Below, piece after piece: positions 33,758 to 41,746 of a stretch of 41,823 nucleotides of DNA (its first letter is position 1; each line of letters opens with the position of its first letter). The stretch spans positions 1-41,823 of the forward strand of contig CAZBRS010000047.1 of the NCBI GenBank assembly GCA_964494475.1. The letters run 5' to 3'. This DNA comes from CAZBRS01 sp964494475 (GTDB lineage Bacteria > Myxococcota_A > UBA9042 > CAZBRS01). The position numbers and the translations under genes are program-made. The notes under the pieces were generated by a model that was not told the origin of the DNA, did not search any database, and was given only the letters and a program-made list of their open reading frames with translations.

Positions 33758-34699
33758 GTGGCCGTGTTCGCCGTCCGCTGCAAGATCTGCAAGGAGAACG
33801 AGGCGGTCCTCAAGCTCGAGACCTACCGCCTGAACCTGTGCGGGGCGTGCTTCGACGACTTCGTGCTGCGCCGCACGAAGAAGGGCATCCACGACTTCAA
33901 GATGTTCGGACCCCACGAGCGCATCCTGGTGGCCGTCTCGGGGGGCAAGGACTCGCTGGGGCTCTGGGACATCCTGGTGCGCCTGGGGTACCAGGCCGAC
34001 GGCTTCTACATCGACCTCGGCATCACGGACTACTCGGCCGAGTCCAAGCGCCTGGCGCGCGAGTACGCCGACAAGCACGGGCTCACGCTGCACGTGCGCT
34101 CCGTCCCCGACGACTTCGGGGGCCTGGGCATCAAGGACATCGCCTGGAAGACGCGCCGCAAGCCGTGCTCGGTGTGCGGCACCCTGAAGCGTCACCTCAT
34201 GAACCGGATCGCCCTCGACGAGAAGTACGACGTGCTGGCCACGGGGCACAACCTCGACGACGAGGTGACCACGCTCTTCGGCAACACCATCCACTGGCAG
34301 ACCGAGTACCTGGGCCGGCAGTTCCCGGTGCTGCCCGCCGTCGACGAGGGGCTGCAGCGCAAGGTGAAGCCGCTCATCTACCTGGGCGAGAAGGAGATGG
34401 CGGCCTACGTCACGCTACGCGGCATCCCGTACATCTACGAAGAGTGCCCCATGTCGAAGGGCGCCTCGTCGCTGTTCTACAAGGATCTCCTGAACCAGCT
34501 CGAGCTGCACAGCCCGGGCGCCAAGCTCTCCTTCCTCAAGGGCTTCTTCGACCAGCGCGAGCGCTTCCGCACCGAGGAGGAGCGCCCCACGCTCACGCCG
34601 TGCACGCGCTGCGGCACGCTCACCACCGTCGAGATCTGCTCCGCCTGCCGGCTGAAGGAGCGCCTGGCGCCGAAACCCGAGGCCGACCCCGCCGATTGA
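33758..34699 (+). CDS. ttuA: TtuA-type tRNA 2-thiolation enzyme
   Basis: A 313-residue PP-loop ATPase of the TtcA/TtuA group (TIGR00269 type). Seen: N-terminal zinc finger Cys8, Cys11, Cys28, Cys31; PP-loop SGGKDS (61-66); the Fe-S cysteines Cys137 and Cys140 (KPCSVCGTLKR) and Cys230 (EECPMSK), which hold the 4Fe-4S cluster in TtuA; and a C-terminal zinc finger (CTRCGTL, CSACR). All functional groups are complete. TtuA converts ribothymidine-54 of tRNA to 2-thioribothymidine with TtuB as sulfur source. GTG 33758 is the longest start; GTG 33764, with AGGGGG upstream, is an equally good alternative and would give MFAVRCK. The adjacent Gly-Gly carrier supports the call. Confidence 0.85.
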   Translation: MAVFAVRCKICKENEAVLKLETYRLNLCGACFDDFVLRRTKKGIHDFKMFGPHERILVAVSGGKDSLGLWDILVRLGYQADGFYIDLGITDYSAESKRLAREYADKHGLTLHVRSVPDDFGGLGIKDIAWKTRRKPCSVCGTLKRHLMNRIALDEKYDVLATGHNLDDEVTTLFGNTIHWQTEYLGRQFPVLPAVDEGLQRKVKPLIYLGEKEMAAYVTLRGIPYIYEECPMSKGASSLFYKDLLNQLELHSPGAKLSFLKGFFDQRERFRTEEERPTLTPCTRCGTLTTVEICSACRLKERLAPKPEADPAD

Positions 34700-34724
34700 C
34701 AGCGCACCGAACACCTCCTAGGGT
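34696..34724 (+). promoter_or_regulatory. Sigma70-like promoter of the TIGR01777 epimerase and cls genes
   Basis: Perfect TTGACA (34696-34701), whose TGA is the ttuA stop codon, 17-bp spacer, TAGGGT (34719-34724), about 20 bp before ATG 34744. Confidence 0.45.
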
Positions 34725-34743
34725 CGCACGGGGAGGAGTGGGC

Positions 34744-35676
34744 ATGCGGGTCTTCGTGACGGGCGCCACCGGGATGATCGGCCGGGCCCTCGTGCCGCGG
34801 CTGTTGGCCCGCGGGGACGAGGTGCTGGCCTTCGTGCGCGATCCGGAGCGCGCCCGCGGGGTGCTGGGGCCCGGCGTCGAGCTGCTGGGCACCTCGGCCG
34901 ACGAGCCTGCGCTGTCGGCCAGCCTCGGGCGCTCGACGGCCCTCGTCAACCTGGGCGGCGAGCCCCTGGCCGAGGGGCGCTGGACCGAGGCCCGCAAGCG
35001 CGCGCTCCGCGAGAGCCGCGTCGGGTTGACCCGTCGCCTGGTCTCGGCGCTCGAGGCGGTCGACGAGCGCCCCCGCGTGCTCGTGTCGGGCAGCGCCGTG
35101 GGCTACTACGGCGACCGCGGCGACGCTCCGCTCACCGAAGACGACGCGGCCGGACCCGACTTCGCGGCGCGCCTCTGCGTCGACTGGGAGAACGCCGCCC
35201 TGGCGGCTGAACGCGGCGGCACCCGCGTGGTGCGGGTGCGAACCGGGGTCGTGCTCTCGGGCACGGGCGGGGCGCTGGCCAAGATGCTGCCGGCCTTTCG
35301 CCTGGGTCTCGGCGGTCCCCTCGGTTCGGGGGTTCAGGTCGTCCCGTGGATTCACCTGAACGACGAGATCGCGATCCTGCTGGCGGCCCTCGACGACGAG
35401 CGGCTCACGGGGCCCGTGAACGCGACCGCGCCGGAGCCCGTCACCAGCCGCGAGTTCGCCGCGGCGCTCGGCCGGGCGCTCGGTCGGCCGGCGCGCGTGG
35501 CGGTGCCGGGCTTCGCGCTCCGCCTGGCCCTCGGGGAGGTCGCGGGCCTGCTCCTCGGCGGTCAGCGCGCGCTCCCCAGGCGGCTCGAGGCGGTGGGGTT
35601 CCGGTTCTGCTTCCCCGGGCTCGACGCCGCCCTCGCCGATCTCCTGGCCGCGGGCCCAGGCGGCGCACCTTGCTGA
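34744..35676 (+). CDS. TIGR01777-family SDR, epimerase-like (YfcH type)
   Basis: A 310-residue extended short-chain dehydrogenase-like protein. Seen: MRVFVTGATGMIGRALVPRL (NAD(P) site GxxGxxG), ALVNLGGEPLAEGRWT, ARKRALRESRVGLTRRLV, VLVSGSAVGYYGDRGD, which is the family signature, VRVRTGVVLSGTGG, and the C-terminal VPWIHLNDE segment. E. coli YfcH and plant GIANT CHLOROPLAST 1 are relatives; the reaction is unknown. A good ribosome site (GGGGAGGAG) precedes ATG 34744. It overlaps the cardiolipin synthase start by 7 nt, and the two are probably co-transcribed. Confidence 0.88.
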   Translation: MRVFVTGATGMIGRALVPRLLARGDEVLAFVRDPERARGVLGPGVELLGTSADEPALSASLGRSTALVNLGGEPLAEGRWTEARKRALRESRVGLTRRLVSALEAVDERPRVLVSGSAVGYYGDRGDAPLTEDDAAGPDFAARLCVDWENAALAAERGGTRVVRVRTGVVLSGTGGALAKMLPAFRLGLGGPLGSGVQVVPWIHLNDEIAILLAALDDERLTGPVNATAPEPVTSREFAAALGRALGRPARVAVPGFALRLALGEVAGLLLGGQRALPRRLEAVGFRFCFPGLDAALADLLAAGPGGAPC

Positions 35677-37100
35677 ACGCGCTCTTCGCCCGCGAGGCCC
35701 CGTACCTCTCGTACTGGCTCCTCCTGGCCGTGGCGGTGCTCGACCTCGTGGCGATCACGCGGGCGCTGGTGCGCGGGCACGGCGTCGAGAGCACGCTCGC
35801 GTGGATCCTGGGTGTGCTGGCCTTCCCCGGGGTGGGCGCGGTGGCCTACCTGCTGGTCGCGAACCCGAGCATCCGGCGGGCCCGCAAGCGGCGACGCGTG
35901 CACGTCGAGCGTCGCCGCCAGGCCTGGAGCGAGCGCGCCGACGGCTACGACCCCTGCGACGTGCCCATGCTCGCCACGGCCTCGGCCGTCACGGGCATTC
36001 GCGCCACCACCGGCAACCGGGTCGGGCTGCTGATCGAGGACGAACGCGCGTTCGAGCAGATCGAGGCCGCCATCCACGCCGCGCGCCAGAGCGTGTGGGC
36101 CGAGTACTACATCGTGCGCAACGACGAGACGGGTCGGCGATTCCTCGACCTCCTCACGGAGCGTGCTCGCGCGGGCGTCGACGTGCGCCTGCTCTACGAC
36201 GCGGTGGGCTCCATCGGGCTCGACGAGCGGCGGCTGCAGGCCATCCGCGAGGCCGGTGGGCGCGTGGTGCCGTTCCTGCCCGTGAACCCGCTGCGGCGGC
36301 GCTGGGCCGTGCACCTGCGCAACCACCGCAAGGTCGTGCTCGTCGACGGGCGCGTGGCCTTCACCGGGGGCATGAACGTGGGCGACGAGTACTCGGGGCG
36401 CGCGCGCCGCCGGGGGGCCGTGCACTTCCGCGACGCGCACCTCGTGCTCTCGGGCCCGGCAGTGGCCGACGTGGCGCAGGTGTTCGCCGACGACTGGTCG
36501 TTCGCCACCCGCGAGGAGCCCGCGTTGCCCGCGCCGGCGCCGCCGGGCGAGGGCTCCGTCGTCGGGCTGGTGCCGAGCGGCCCCGACCAGCGCGTGAACG
36601 CGAGCGGGCTGGTCTACTTCGCCGGCATCGCCACGGCGCGTCGTTCGTGCTGGTTGACCACGCCCTACTTCGTGCCCGACGGGCCCACGCTGCGGGCGCT
36701 GGTGGCCTCGGCCATCCGGGGGGTCGACGTGCGCGTGCTGCTGCCGGCGCGGTGCGACGTGGCGCTGGCGGGCGCCGCGGCGCGCTCGTTCTATCCCGAG
36801 CTCGTCGCGGCCGGCGTGCGCATCTTCGAGTACGCGCCGGCCATGCTGCACGCCAAGACGCTGATCGCCGACGGGCGCTGGTCCGTCGTGGGCTCGGCCA
36901 ACGTCGACATGCGGTCGTTCCGGTTGAACTTCGAGCTCGGCGTCGTGCTCGACGACCTCTCGATCGCCTCCGCGCTGGTCCGCCGCTTCGAGGCCGATGT
37001 CGCCGAGAGCCGCGAGATCACGGCCGCCGACCTGGCGAAGCTTTCGGCGCTCACGAGGCTCGGTCGTGGGCTCGCGCGGCTCGCCTCGCCGATCCTGTAG
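35670..37100 (+). CDS. cls: Cardiolipin synthase (phospholipase D family)
   Basis: A 476-residue inner-membrane enzyme that condenses two phosphatidylglycerols into cardiolipin and glycerol. Seen: two N-terminal membrane helices (YLSYWLLLAVAVLDLVAI, then TLAWILGVLAFPGVGAVAYL), and two HKD motifs, HRKVVLVDGRVAFTGG and HAKTLIADGRWSVVGSAN. Both are intact. Length matches E. coli ClsA (486). The start is uncertain: TTG 35670, overlapping the TGA of the upstream gene by 7 nt, is the first good start before the first helix. A hairpin follows the stop. Confidence 0.92.
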   Translation: MLNALFAREAPYLSYWLLLAVAVLDLVAITRALVRGHGVESTLAWILGVLAFPGVGAVAYLLVANPSIRRARKRRRVHVERRRQAWSERADGYDPCDVPMLATASAVTGIRATTGNRVGLLIEDERAFEQIEAAIHAARQSVWAEYYIVRNDETGRRFLDLLTERARAGVDVRLLYDAVGSIGLDERRLQAIREAGGRVVPFLPVNPLRRRWAVHLRNHRKVVLVDGRVAFTGGMNVGDEYSGRARRRGAVHFRDAHLVLSGPAVADVAQVFADDWSFATREEPALPAPAPPGEGSVVGLVPSGPDQRVNASGLVYFAGIATARRSCWLTTPYFVPDGPTLRALVASAIRGVDVRVLLPARCDVALAGAAARSFYPELVAAGVRIFEYAPAMLHAKTLIADGRWSVVGSANVDMRSFRLNFELGVVLDDLSIASALVRRFEADVAESREITAADLAKLSALTRLGRGLARLASPIL

Positions 37101-37129
37101 GCGCTGTCCGCACCTCGACCCGACAGCGC
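37101..37129 (+). terminator. Terminator-like hairpin after cls
   Basis: GCGCTGTC (37101-37108) pairs perfectly with GACAGCGC (37122-37129) across a 13-nt loop, starting at the base after the stop codon. No T-run follows. The region 37130-37254 shows nothing else certain. Confidence 0.4.
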
Positions 37130-37254
37130 TCCTCCGCGAACCCATAACTCACAGAAAGTACATGCGATAACGCGAGGTGCTGGACTTGTTGGGCCCGGAC
37201 GTGTCATGCTTCGAGGTACGAGACATCGAAACCCCTGGGGGGCGCGCGACGACC

Positions 37255-37653
37255 ATGCGGCGCCGGTCGATCCTGGTGTTGGCTCCCGATACGATCGGGT
37301 GTGAGCCGTTGGTGGCGCGTCTGCTCGCGGCCGGGCACGGGGTCGAGCTCCGCTCGAGCGAGGCCCAGGCGTTGCTCGCGCTCCGAGGCCGGGCCTACGA
37401 CGCCTGCCTGCTCGACCGGGCCCTGCTGCGGGGCCCCGAGGGCGCGCTCAGCCTGGCCGAGATGCGCCGGCTGCGACCGACGACCGCCCTGCTGGTGCTG
37501 GTCGAAGGCCACGAGGTGGCGGCCGCGGGAGCCACCCTCGGCGCGCTGGTCGACCAATTGCTCGTGAAGCCCTGCGCCTTCGCGGAGGCTGCCGAGGTCG
37601 AGCGCTCCACGCTCAACGAGACGATCCGCCGCCGTCACCACCAGGTTCCCTGA
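37255..37653 (+). CDS. Receiver-like domain protein, probably degenerate
   Basis: A 132-residue single-domain protein with the response-regulator fold pattern: RRRSILVLAPDTIGCEPLVAR, then RAYDACLLDRALLRG with the likely phospho-acceptor Asp, the TTALLVLVEGHEVA strand, and QLLVKPCAFAEA with the conserved Lys-Pro. The N-terminal acidic pair that binds magnesium (DD or ED) is missing (VLAPD), and the Thr/Ser switch position is in VEG. It is therefore likely a pseudo-receiver or a much altered one. ATG 37255 is the best start before the first strand; ribosome site is weak. No kinase or output domain is adjacent. Confidence 0.65.
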   Translation: MRRRSILVLAPDTIGCEPLVARLLAAGHGVELRSSEAQALLALRGRAYDACLLDRALLRGPEGALSLAEMRRLRPTTALLVLVEGHEVAAAGATLGALVDQLLVKPCAFAEAAEVERSTLNETIRRRHHQVP

Positions 37654-37716
37654 CCCGCCGACCCCCCTTCGGACCCCGTCCGCGCCCTAGCGTCCATCTC
37701 CGACGCCCGTGCAGGC

Positions 37717-37745
37717 TTGATCGGCGTCGGGGCCCATGATACGAA
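37717..37745 (+). promoter_or_regulatory. Possible promoter of the acyl-CoA synthetase gene
   Basis: TTGATC (37717-37722), 17-bp spacer, TACGAA (37740-37745). An in-frame ATG at 37736 overlaps it, so the later ATG 37796 is the likely start. Confidence 0.35.
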
Positions 37746-37750
37746 CGGCC

Positions 37751-37770
37751 CGAGCCGATGGGACGGCTCG
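37751..37770 (+). promoter_or_regulatory. 5' leader hairpin upstream of the acyl-CoA synthetase gene
   Basis: CGAGCCG-atggga-CGGCTCG, a perfect 7-bp stem, 26 bp before ATG 37796 and right where transcription from the predicted promoter would begin. It could be a protective 5' hairpin or part of a regulatory leader; no known riboswitch consensus was matched by eye. Confidence 0.4.
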
Positions 37771-37795
37771 CCGGCAAGCAGCCTTGGGTGACGCC

Positions 37796-40048
37796 ATGAC
37801 CGAGAACCCGATCCGAACCGCGCTGGACGAAGGCCGTTCGATCCTCTTCGAGCACGAGGTGCTGACCCTGCTGTCGCGCCTGGGGTTGCGCGTGCCTCGC
37901 CACGCCTTCGTGCCGAGGGGCGGCGAGTTGGAGCCGGCGGTGGCCGCGCTCGGCGGCGACCCGGTGGTGGTGAAGGTGGTCTCCGAGCGCATCCTGCACA
38001 AGACCGACCTCGGCGGGCTGGCGTTCGTCGAGGCCCTCGACCTGTCCGGGCTGGCGGCGGCCGTCGCCGACATCGAGGCGCGGTTGCCGGCCGAGCTGAT
38101 CCCCAGCGTGCGAGGCTGGCTGGTCGAGGAGCGCGTCCCGTACCAACCGGGCCTCGGCCGCGAGCTGCTGCTCGGCCTGCGCGACACCCCGGAGTTCGGC
38201 CCGGTGATCACCGTGGGCTTCGGAGGAACGGCCGTCGAGGCGCTCGATCAGGCCCTGCGTCCGAACCAGGGCACCGTGCTGCTCCACCCGGCGCTCACGT
38301 CGCACGCCGAACGGCGACGCAAGCTGGTCTCGAGCCTGTTCGGTCGCTGGATCACGGGGCAGGTGCGCGGCGTGCGCGGTGTGCAGGACGAGGCCTCGTG
38401 GCTCGCCGACCTCGACCGCTGGATCGGCGCGCTCGAGCAGGTTCGCCGCGAGGTCGAGGCCGAGGGGCGCCGCGTCGACGAGCTGGAGTTGAACCCGCTG
38501 GTCTGGTCCGACGGCTGGGTGCCGGTCGACGCCCTCCTGCGCCTCGGGCCGCCCGTGGCCGCGGAGCGCGCCTTCCCGGTGGTGAACCTGGTCGCGGCGC
38601 TGCACCCGGCGACGGTGGCCCTGGTGGGCGTGTCGCCCAAGATGAACATCGGGCGCATCATCCTGCGCGTCATGCTCGACAACGGCTACCCGGTCGACGA
38701 CGTGGTGATCGTGCGCGACGACGTGCCCGAGATCGACGGCGCGCGCTGCGTCAAGACCCTCGCCGAGTTGCCGCGTCCGGTCGACCTGCTGGTGCTGGCC
38801 ATCGGCGCCGAGGGCGTGCCCGACGTGCTGCGAGAGGTGTTCGAGGGCCACGTGGCCCGCTCGGTGCTGCTCATCCCCGGCGGCATGGGCGAGACCGAGG
38901 GCGGGCGGGGCATCGCCCGGCGGGTCGACGACCTGCTCGAGGCGCACGCGAACGATCCCCTGCGGCCCGTGCTCATCGGCAACAACAGCCTGGGGCTCGT
39001 GTCGCGGCCGGCGCACTTCGACTCGCTGTTCATCCCCCGCGAGAAGCTGCCGCGGATCGAGGGCGGCGTGTCGAGCGTGGCGCTGGTCAGCCAGAGCGGC
39101 GCGTACATGATCACGCGGCTGACCAAGCTCGACACGTTGGCGCCCGACTACCAGGTGTCGCTCGGCAACCAGATCGATGCCCGCTTCTCGCACGTGGTCG
39201 AGGCCCTGGCGGCCGACCGCCACCTGACCACGCTGGCGCTCTACGTCGAGGGTTTCCAGCGCGGCGACGGGGCGCGGCTCGGGGCGCAGATCGAGCAGTT
39301 GGTGAGCTCGGGCCGCGACGTGATCGTCTACAAGGGCGGGCGCTCGGGCCTGGGGCAGGCCGCCACCGCGGGGCACACGGCGTCGGTGGCGGGCGACTAC
39401 CGCGTGTTCGAGGAGCTCATGCACGACGTGGGCGCCTTCGTGGCCGGCACGTTCACCGAGTTCGTCGAGCTCGTGCGCCTGTCGTCGACCCTGCACGCCA
39501 AGCGCTTCGGCGGCCGGCGCGCCGCGCTCATGAGCAACGCCGGCTACGAGACCGTGGGCATGGCCGACAACCACCGGGGCGCGCACCACGAGCTTACGCC
39601 GGCCGTGCTCGGCCCCGACACGGTGGCGCGCGTGCGTGGCGTGCTCGAGCAGGCGCGCATCGCCGCGCTCGTCAACGTCACGAACCCCCTCGACATCACG
39701 CCCATGGCCAACGACGGGGTGCACCTCGGGTGCATGGAGGCGCTGCTGGCCGACGACGGCGTCGACGTGGCCGTGTTCGGCAACGTGCCGCTGACGCCGA
39801 ACGTGCAGACGCTGCCGCGCGGCCTGTCGGAGCGCGACGTGTTCGACGCGCCCAACGGCTACGGGAACCGCACCATCCAGCTGTTCCGCGCGAGCGAGAA
39901 GCCGTTCGTGGTGGTCATCGACGCCGGACGGCACTACGACGACCTCGTGCGCCTGCTCGAATCCGGGGGCGTGCCCGTGTTCCGCGACGCGGATCGGGCC
40001 ACGACCATCCTGGGGCGCTACGTCGAGCGCAAGCTCTTCCAAGGATGA
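37796..40048 (+). CDS. NDP-forming acyl-CoA synthetase-like protein, ATP-grasp half first
   Basis: A 750-residue fusion of the two subunits of ADP-forming acyl-CoA synthetases (acid + CoA + ATP to acyl-CoA + ADP + Pi). Residues about 1-245 are the beta-type ATP-grasp half (VVVKVVSERILHKTDLGG, FGPVITVGFGGTAVEALD, DELELNPLVW). Residues about 255-750 are the alpha-type half with a CoA-binding Rossmann domain (TVALVGVSPKMNIGR), succinyl-CoA-ligase-like domains (ALVSQSGAYM) and the phospho-His loop AATAGHTASVAGD with His527. Usual ACD and protein-acetyltransferase enzymes place the alpha half first; here the order is beta then alpha. Substrate unknown. ATG 37796 is chosen as it begins like homologues (MTENPIRTALDEGRS). 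The next gene starts 7 bp after the stop. Confidence 0.88.
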   Translation: MTENPIRTALDEGRSILFEHEVLTLLSRLGLRVPRHAFVPRGGELEPAVAALGGDPVVVKVVSERILHKTDLGGLAFVEALDLSGLAAAVADIEARLPAELIPSVRGWLVEERVPYQPGLGRELLLGLRDTPEFGPVITVGFGGTAVEALDQALRPNQGTVLLHPALTSHAERRRKLVSSLFGRWITGQVRGVRGVQDEASWLADLDRWIGALEQVRREVEAEGRRVDELELNPLVWSDGWVPVDALLRLGPPVAAERAFPVVNLVAALHPATVALVGVSPKMNIGRIILRVMLDNGYPVDDVVIVRDDVPEIDGARCVKTLAELPRPVDLLVLAIGAEGVPDVLREVFEGHVARSVLLIPGGMGETEGGRGIARRVDDLLEAHANDPLRPVLIGNNSLGLVSRPAHFDSLFIPREKLPRIEGGVSSVALVSQSGAYMITRLTKLDTLAPDYQVSLGNQIDARFSHVVEALAADRHLTTLALYVEGFQRGDGARLGAQIEQLVSSGRDVIVYKGGRSGLGQAATAGHTASVAGDYRVFEELMHDVGAFVAGTFTEFVELVRLSSTLHAKRFGGRRAALMSNAGYETVGMADNHRGAHHELTPAVLGPDTVARVRGVLEQARIAALVNVTNPLDITPMANDGVHLGCMEALLADDGVDVAVFGNVPLTPNVQTLPRGLSERDVFDAPNGYGNRTIQLFRASEKPFVVVIDAGRHYDDLVRLLESGGVPVFRDADRATTILGRYVERKLFQG

Positions 40049-40055
40049 CCTGTCC

Positions 40056-41669
40056 ATGAGCCGCCGCGCGCTCGCGGCCGTCATCGTCGTCTTCCTGGCC
40101 TGGGGCGCCGTGGGCGTGGCCCGCTCCAGCTTCACGCTGGGAGGGGAGCGCTGGTTCCCGTTGGCCGACGACCAGATGGTCTCGATGCGGTTCGCGAAGA
40201 ACCTGGCCGAGGGGCACGGGCTCACGTGGAACCCCCCCTCGGCGTCGCTCGGGGCAGGCGGCGGCCTGCGCGTCGAGGGGTTCTCGAACCCGCTGTGGAC
40301 GTTCGCGATGGCGGGCCTGCACCTGACGGGGCTGCCCACGCCCTTCCTCGGGCTGGCCGTCAAGCTGCTGGCGCTCGCGCTCTTGGCCCTGAACCTCGCG
40401 GTCGTGCGGCGAATGGCGCACGAGCTGGCCCCAAGGGCACCGGTCGCGGTCTGGGGCGCGGTGGTTCTAACGGCGGGCGCCTCTGCGCTGCTCTACTGGG
40501 CGGTGCAGGGCTTCGAGGTCGCGCTGCTCGTGCTGCTGATCGACCTGGCGCTGCTGGGGCTCGTGCGTTGGAAGGGCGACGCGCGCGGGTTGGTGGCGCC
40601 GTCGCTCTGGCTCGGGGTCGCCACGCTGGTTCGGCTCGACGCCGCGCTGACCGCGACCGTGGCCGTGCTGTTCGTGTTCCTGACCGCGCGCGAGGCCCGA
40701 CTGAAGAAGGCCGCGATCCCTGCGGCCATCGTCTGCGCCGCCCTGGCGCTCCAGACGATCGCCCGACTGGCGTACTACGGCGACTGGCTGCCGAACACCT
40801 ACGCCCTCAAGATGACCGGGTACCCCACGCTGCTGCGCGTGGGCACCGGCCTCGTGTGGCTGGGGCTGGCGGCCTGGGGCCCGGGCCTGATCGTGGAGCT
40901 GCCCGCGCTCGGCCTGGCGGCGCTGCGGGGCGGAGCCCGCCAGCGGCTGCTGGTGGGGCTGGTGGTGGCGCAGTCGGCGTACTCGGTGTGGGTGGGCGGC
41001 GACGCCTGGGAAGAGCTGGGTGTGGCCAACCGCTTCGTGGCCGTGAGCCTGCCGGCCTTCGCGGTGCTGGTGGGGCTGCTGCTCGCTCACCTGGCCGCGC
41101 GCCCGCCGTTCGCGCGGCCGTGGGTGGCCGGCCTGCTGATCGCGCTGTCGGCCCTGGCCCTGGAAGGGAAGGGCGACCCGGAGCGCACCCTCGCGTGGGC
41201 CGGCGCCGACCTGCCGTACAAGGCCGCCGAGTACCGCGAGTTGACGGCGCTGGCGCGGGCCGTGGCCGACGTGACCACCCCCGACGCCAGCGTGGCCGTG
41301 GTCTGGGCCGGGTTGCTCCCCTACCTGATCGACCGGCCGTGCCTCGACCTGCTCGGAAAGTCCGATCGCGCCGTGGCCCGCGGCGAGGCCGCCCGCTTCG
41401 AGACCGCCGGGCCCTTCTTCACCTGGCGAAACCCCACCGGCGACGCCTGGGGGCACTTCTACCCCGGGCACCTGAAGTGGAACTACGCCTGGTCCGTAGG
41501 CGAGGGGAAGCCCGACGTGATCGCCCAGGTGTGGGGCGACACGAGCGGCCTGCAGCCCTTCCTGAAGGACTACCAGAGCGTCGCCCTCGGCGGCGACCCA
41601 CGCCTGACGGTGGGCCTGCGAAAGGGCTCTCCGCGGGTGCGGTGGGAGCGTGCCGGGCTGACGAGGTGA
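40056..41669 (+). CDS. Polytopic membrane protein, GT-C glycosyltransferase-like
   Basis: A 537-residue inner-membrane protein. It opens with a membrane helix followed by a periplasmic loop DDQMVSMRFAKNLAEGHGL and RVEGFSNPLWTFAMAG, the pattern of GT-C type transferases that use polyprenyl-phosphate sugars (the early Asp-Asp pair is the expected catalytic or metal site). About nine or ten further helices and a C-terminal soluble domain of about 150 residues follow (YKAAEYRELTALARAV, YLIDRPCLDLLGKSD). Substrate unknown. It lies 7 bp downstream of the acyl-CoA synthetase gene and is probably co-transcribed, with AAGGATG overlapping that gene's stop. Confidence 0.75.
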   Translation: MSRRALAAVIVVFLAWGAVGVARSSFTLGGERWFPLADDQMVSMRFAKNLAEGHGLTWNPPSASLGAGGGLRVEGFSNPLWTFAMAGLHLTGLPTPFLGLAVKLLALALLALNLAVVRRMAHELAPRAPVAVWGAVVLTAGASALLYWAVQGFEVALLVLLIDLALLGLVRWKGDARGLVAPSLWLGVATLVRLDAALTATVAVLFVFLTAREARLKKAAIPAAIVCAALALQTIARLAYYGDWLPNTYALKMTGYPTLLRVGTGLVWLGLAAWGPGLIVELPALGLAALRGGARQRLLVGLVVAQSAYSVWVGGDAWEELGVANRFVAVSLPAFAVLVGLLLAHLAARPPFARPWVAGLLIALSALALEGKGDPERTLAWAGADLPYKAAEYRELTALARAVADVTTPDASVAVVWAGLLPYLIDRPCLDLLGKSDRAVARGEAARFETAGPFFTWRNPTGDAWGHFYPGHLKWNYAWSVGEGKPDVIAQVWGDTSGLQPFLKDYQSVALGGDPRLTVGLRKGSPRVRWERAGLTR

Positions 41670-41688
41670 CCGGCGTTCGCAGCGAGCA

Positions 41689-41739
41689 AGCCGTCGACTG
41701 AAGTCGCGGCTCAGGGTACGAAGCCCGCCTGCGCGGGCT
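41689..41739 (+). repeat. Bipartite palindromic repeat, copy 3
   Basis: Same element as at 25414: AGCCGTCGACT-ga-AGTCGCGGCT (41689-41711) and AGCCCGC-ctgc-GCGGGCT (41722-41739). The first 23 bases are identical to copy 1. It starts 20 bp after the stop of the membrane-protein gene and may also act as a terminator. Confidence 0.85.
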
Positions 41740-41746
41740 GGGGGCA

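Noticed and set aside
37255..37653. Standard response regulator with phosphorylation switch
   Set aside because: The magnesium-binding acidic pair is absent and no DNA-binding domain or partner kinase is adjacent.
37723..37795. Riboswitch upstream of the acyl-CoA synthetase
   Set aside because: Only one hairpin is visible; compared by eye it does not match the conserved cores of SAM, cobalamin, glycine, c-di-GMP, TPP or ZTP riboswitches.
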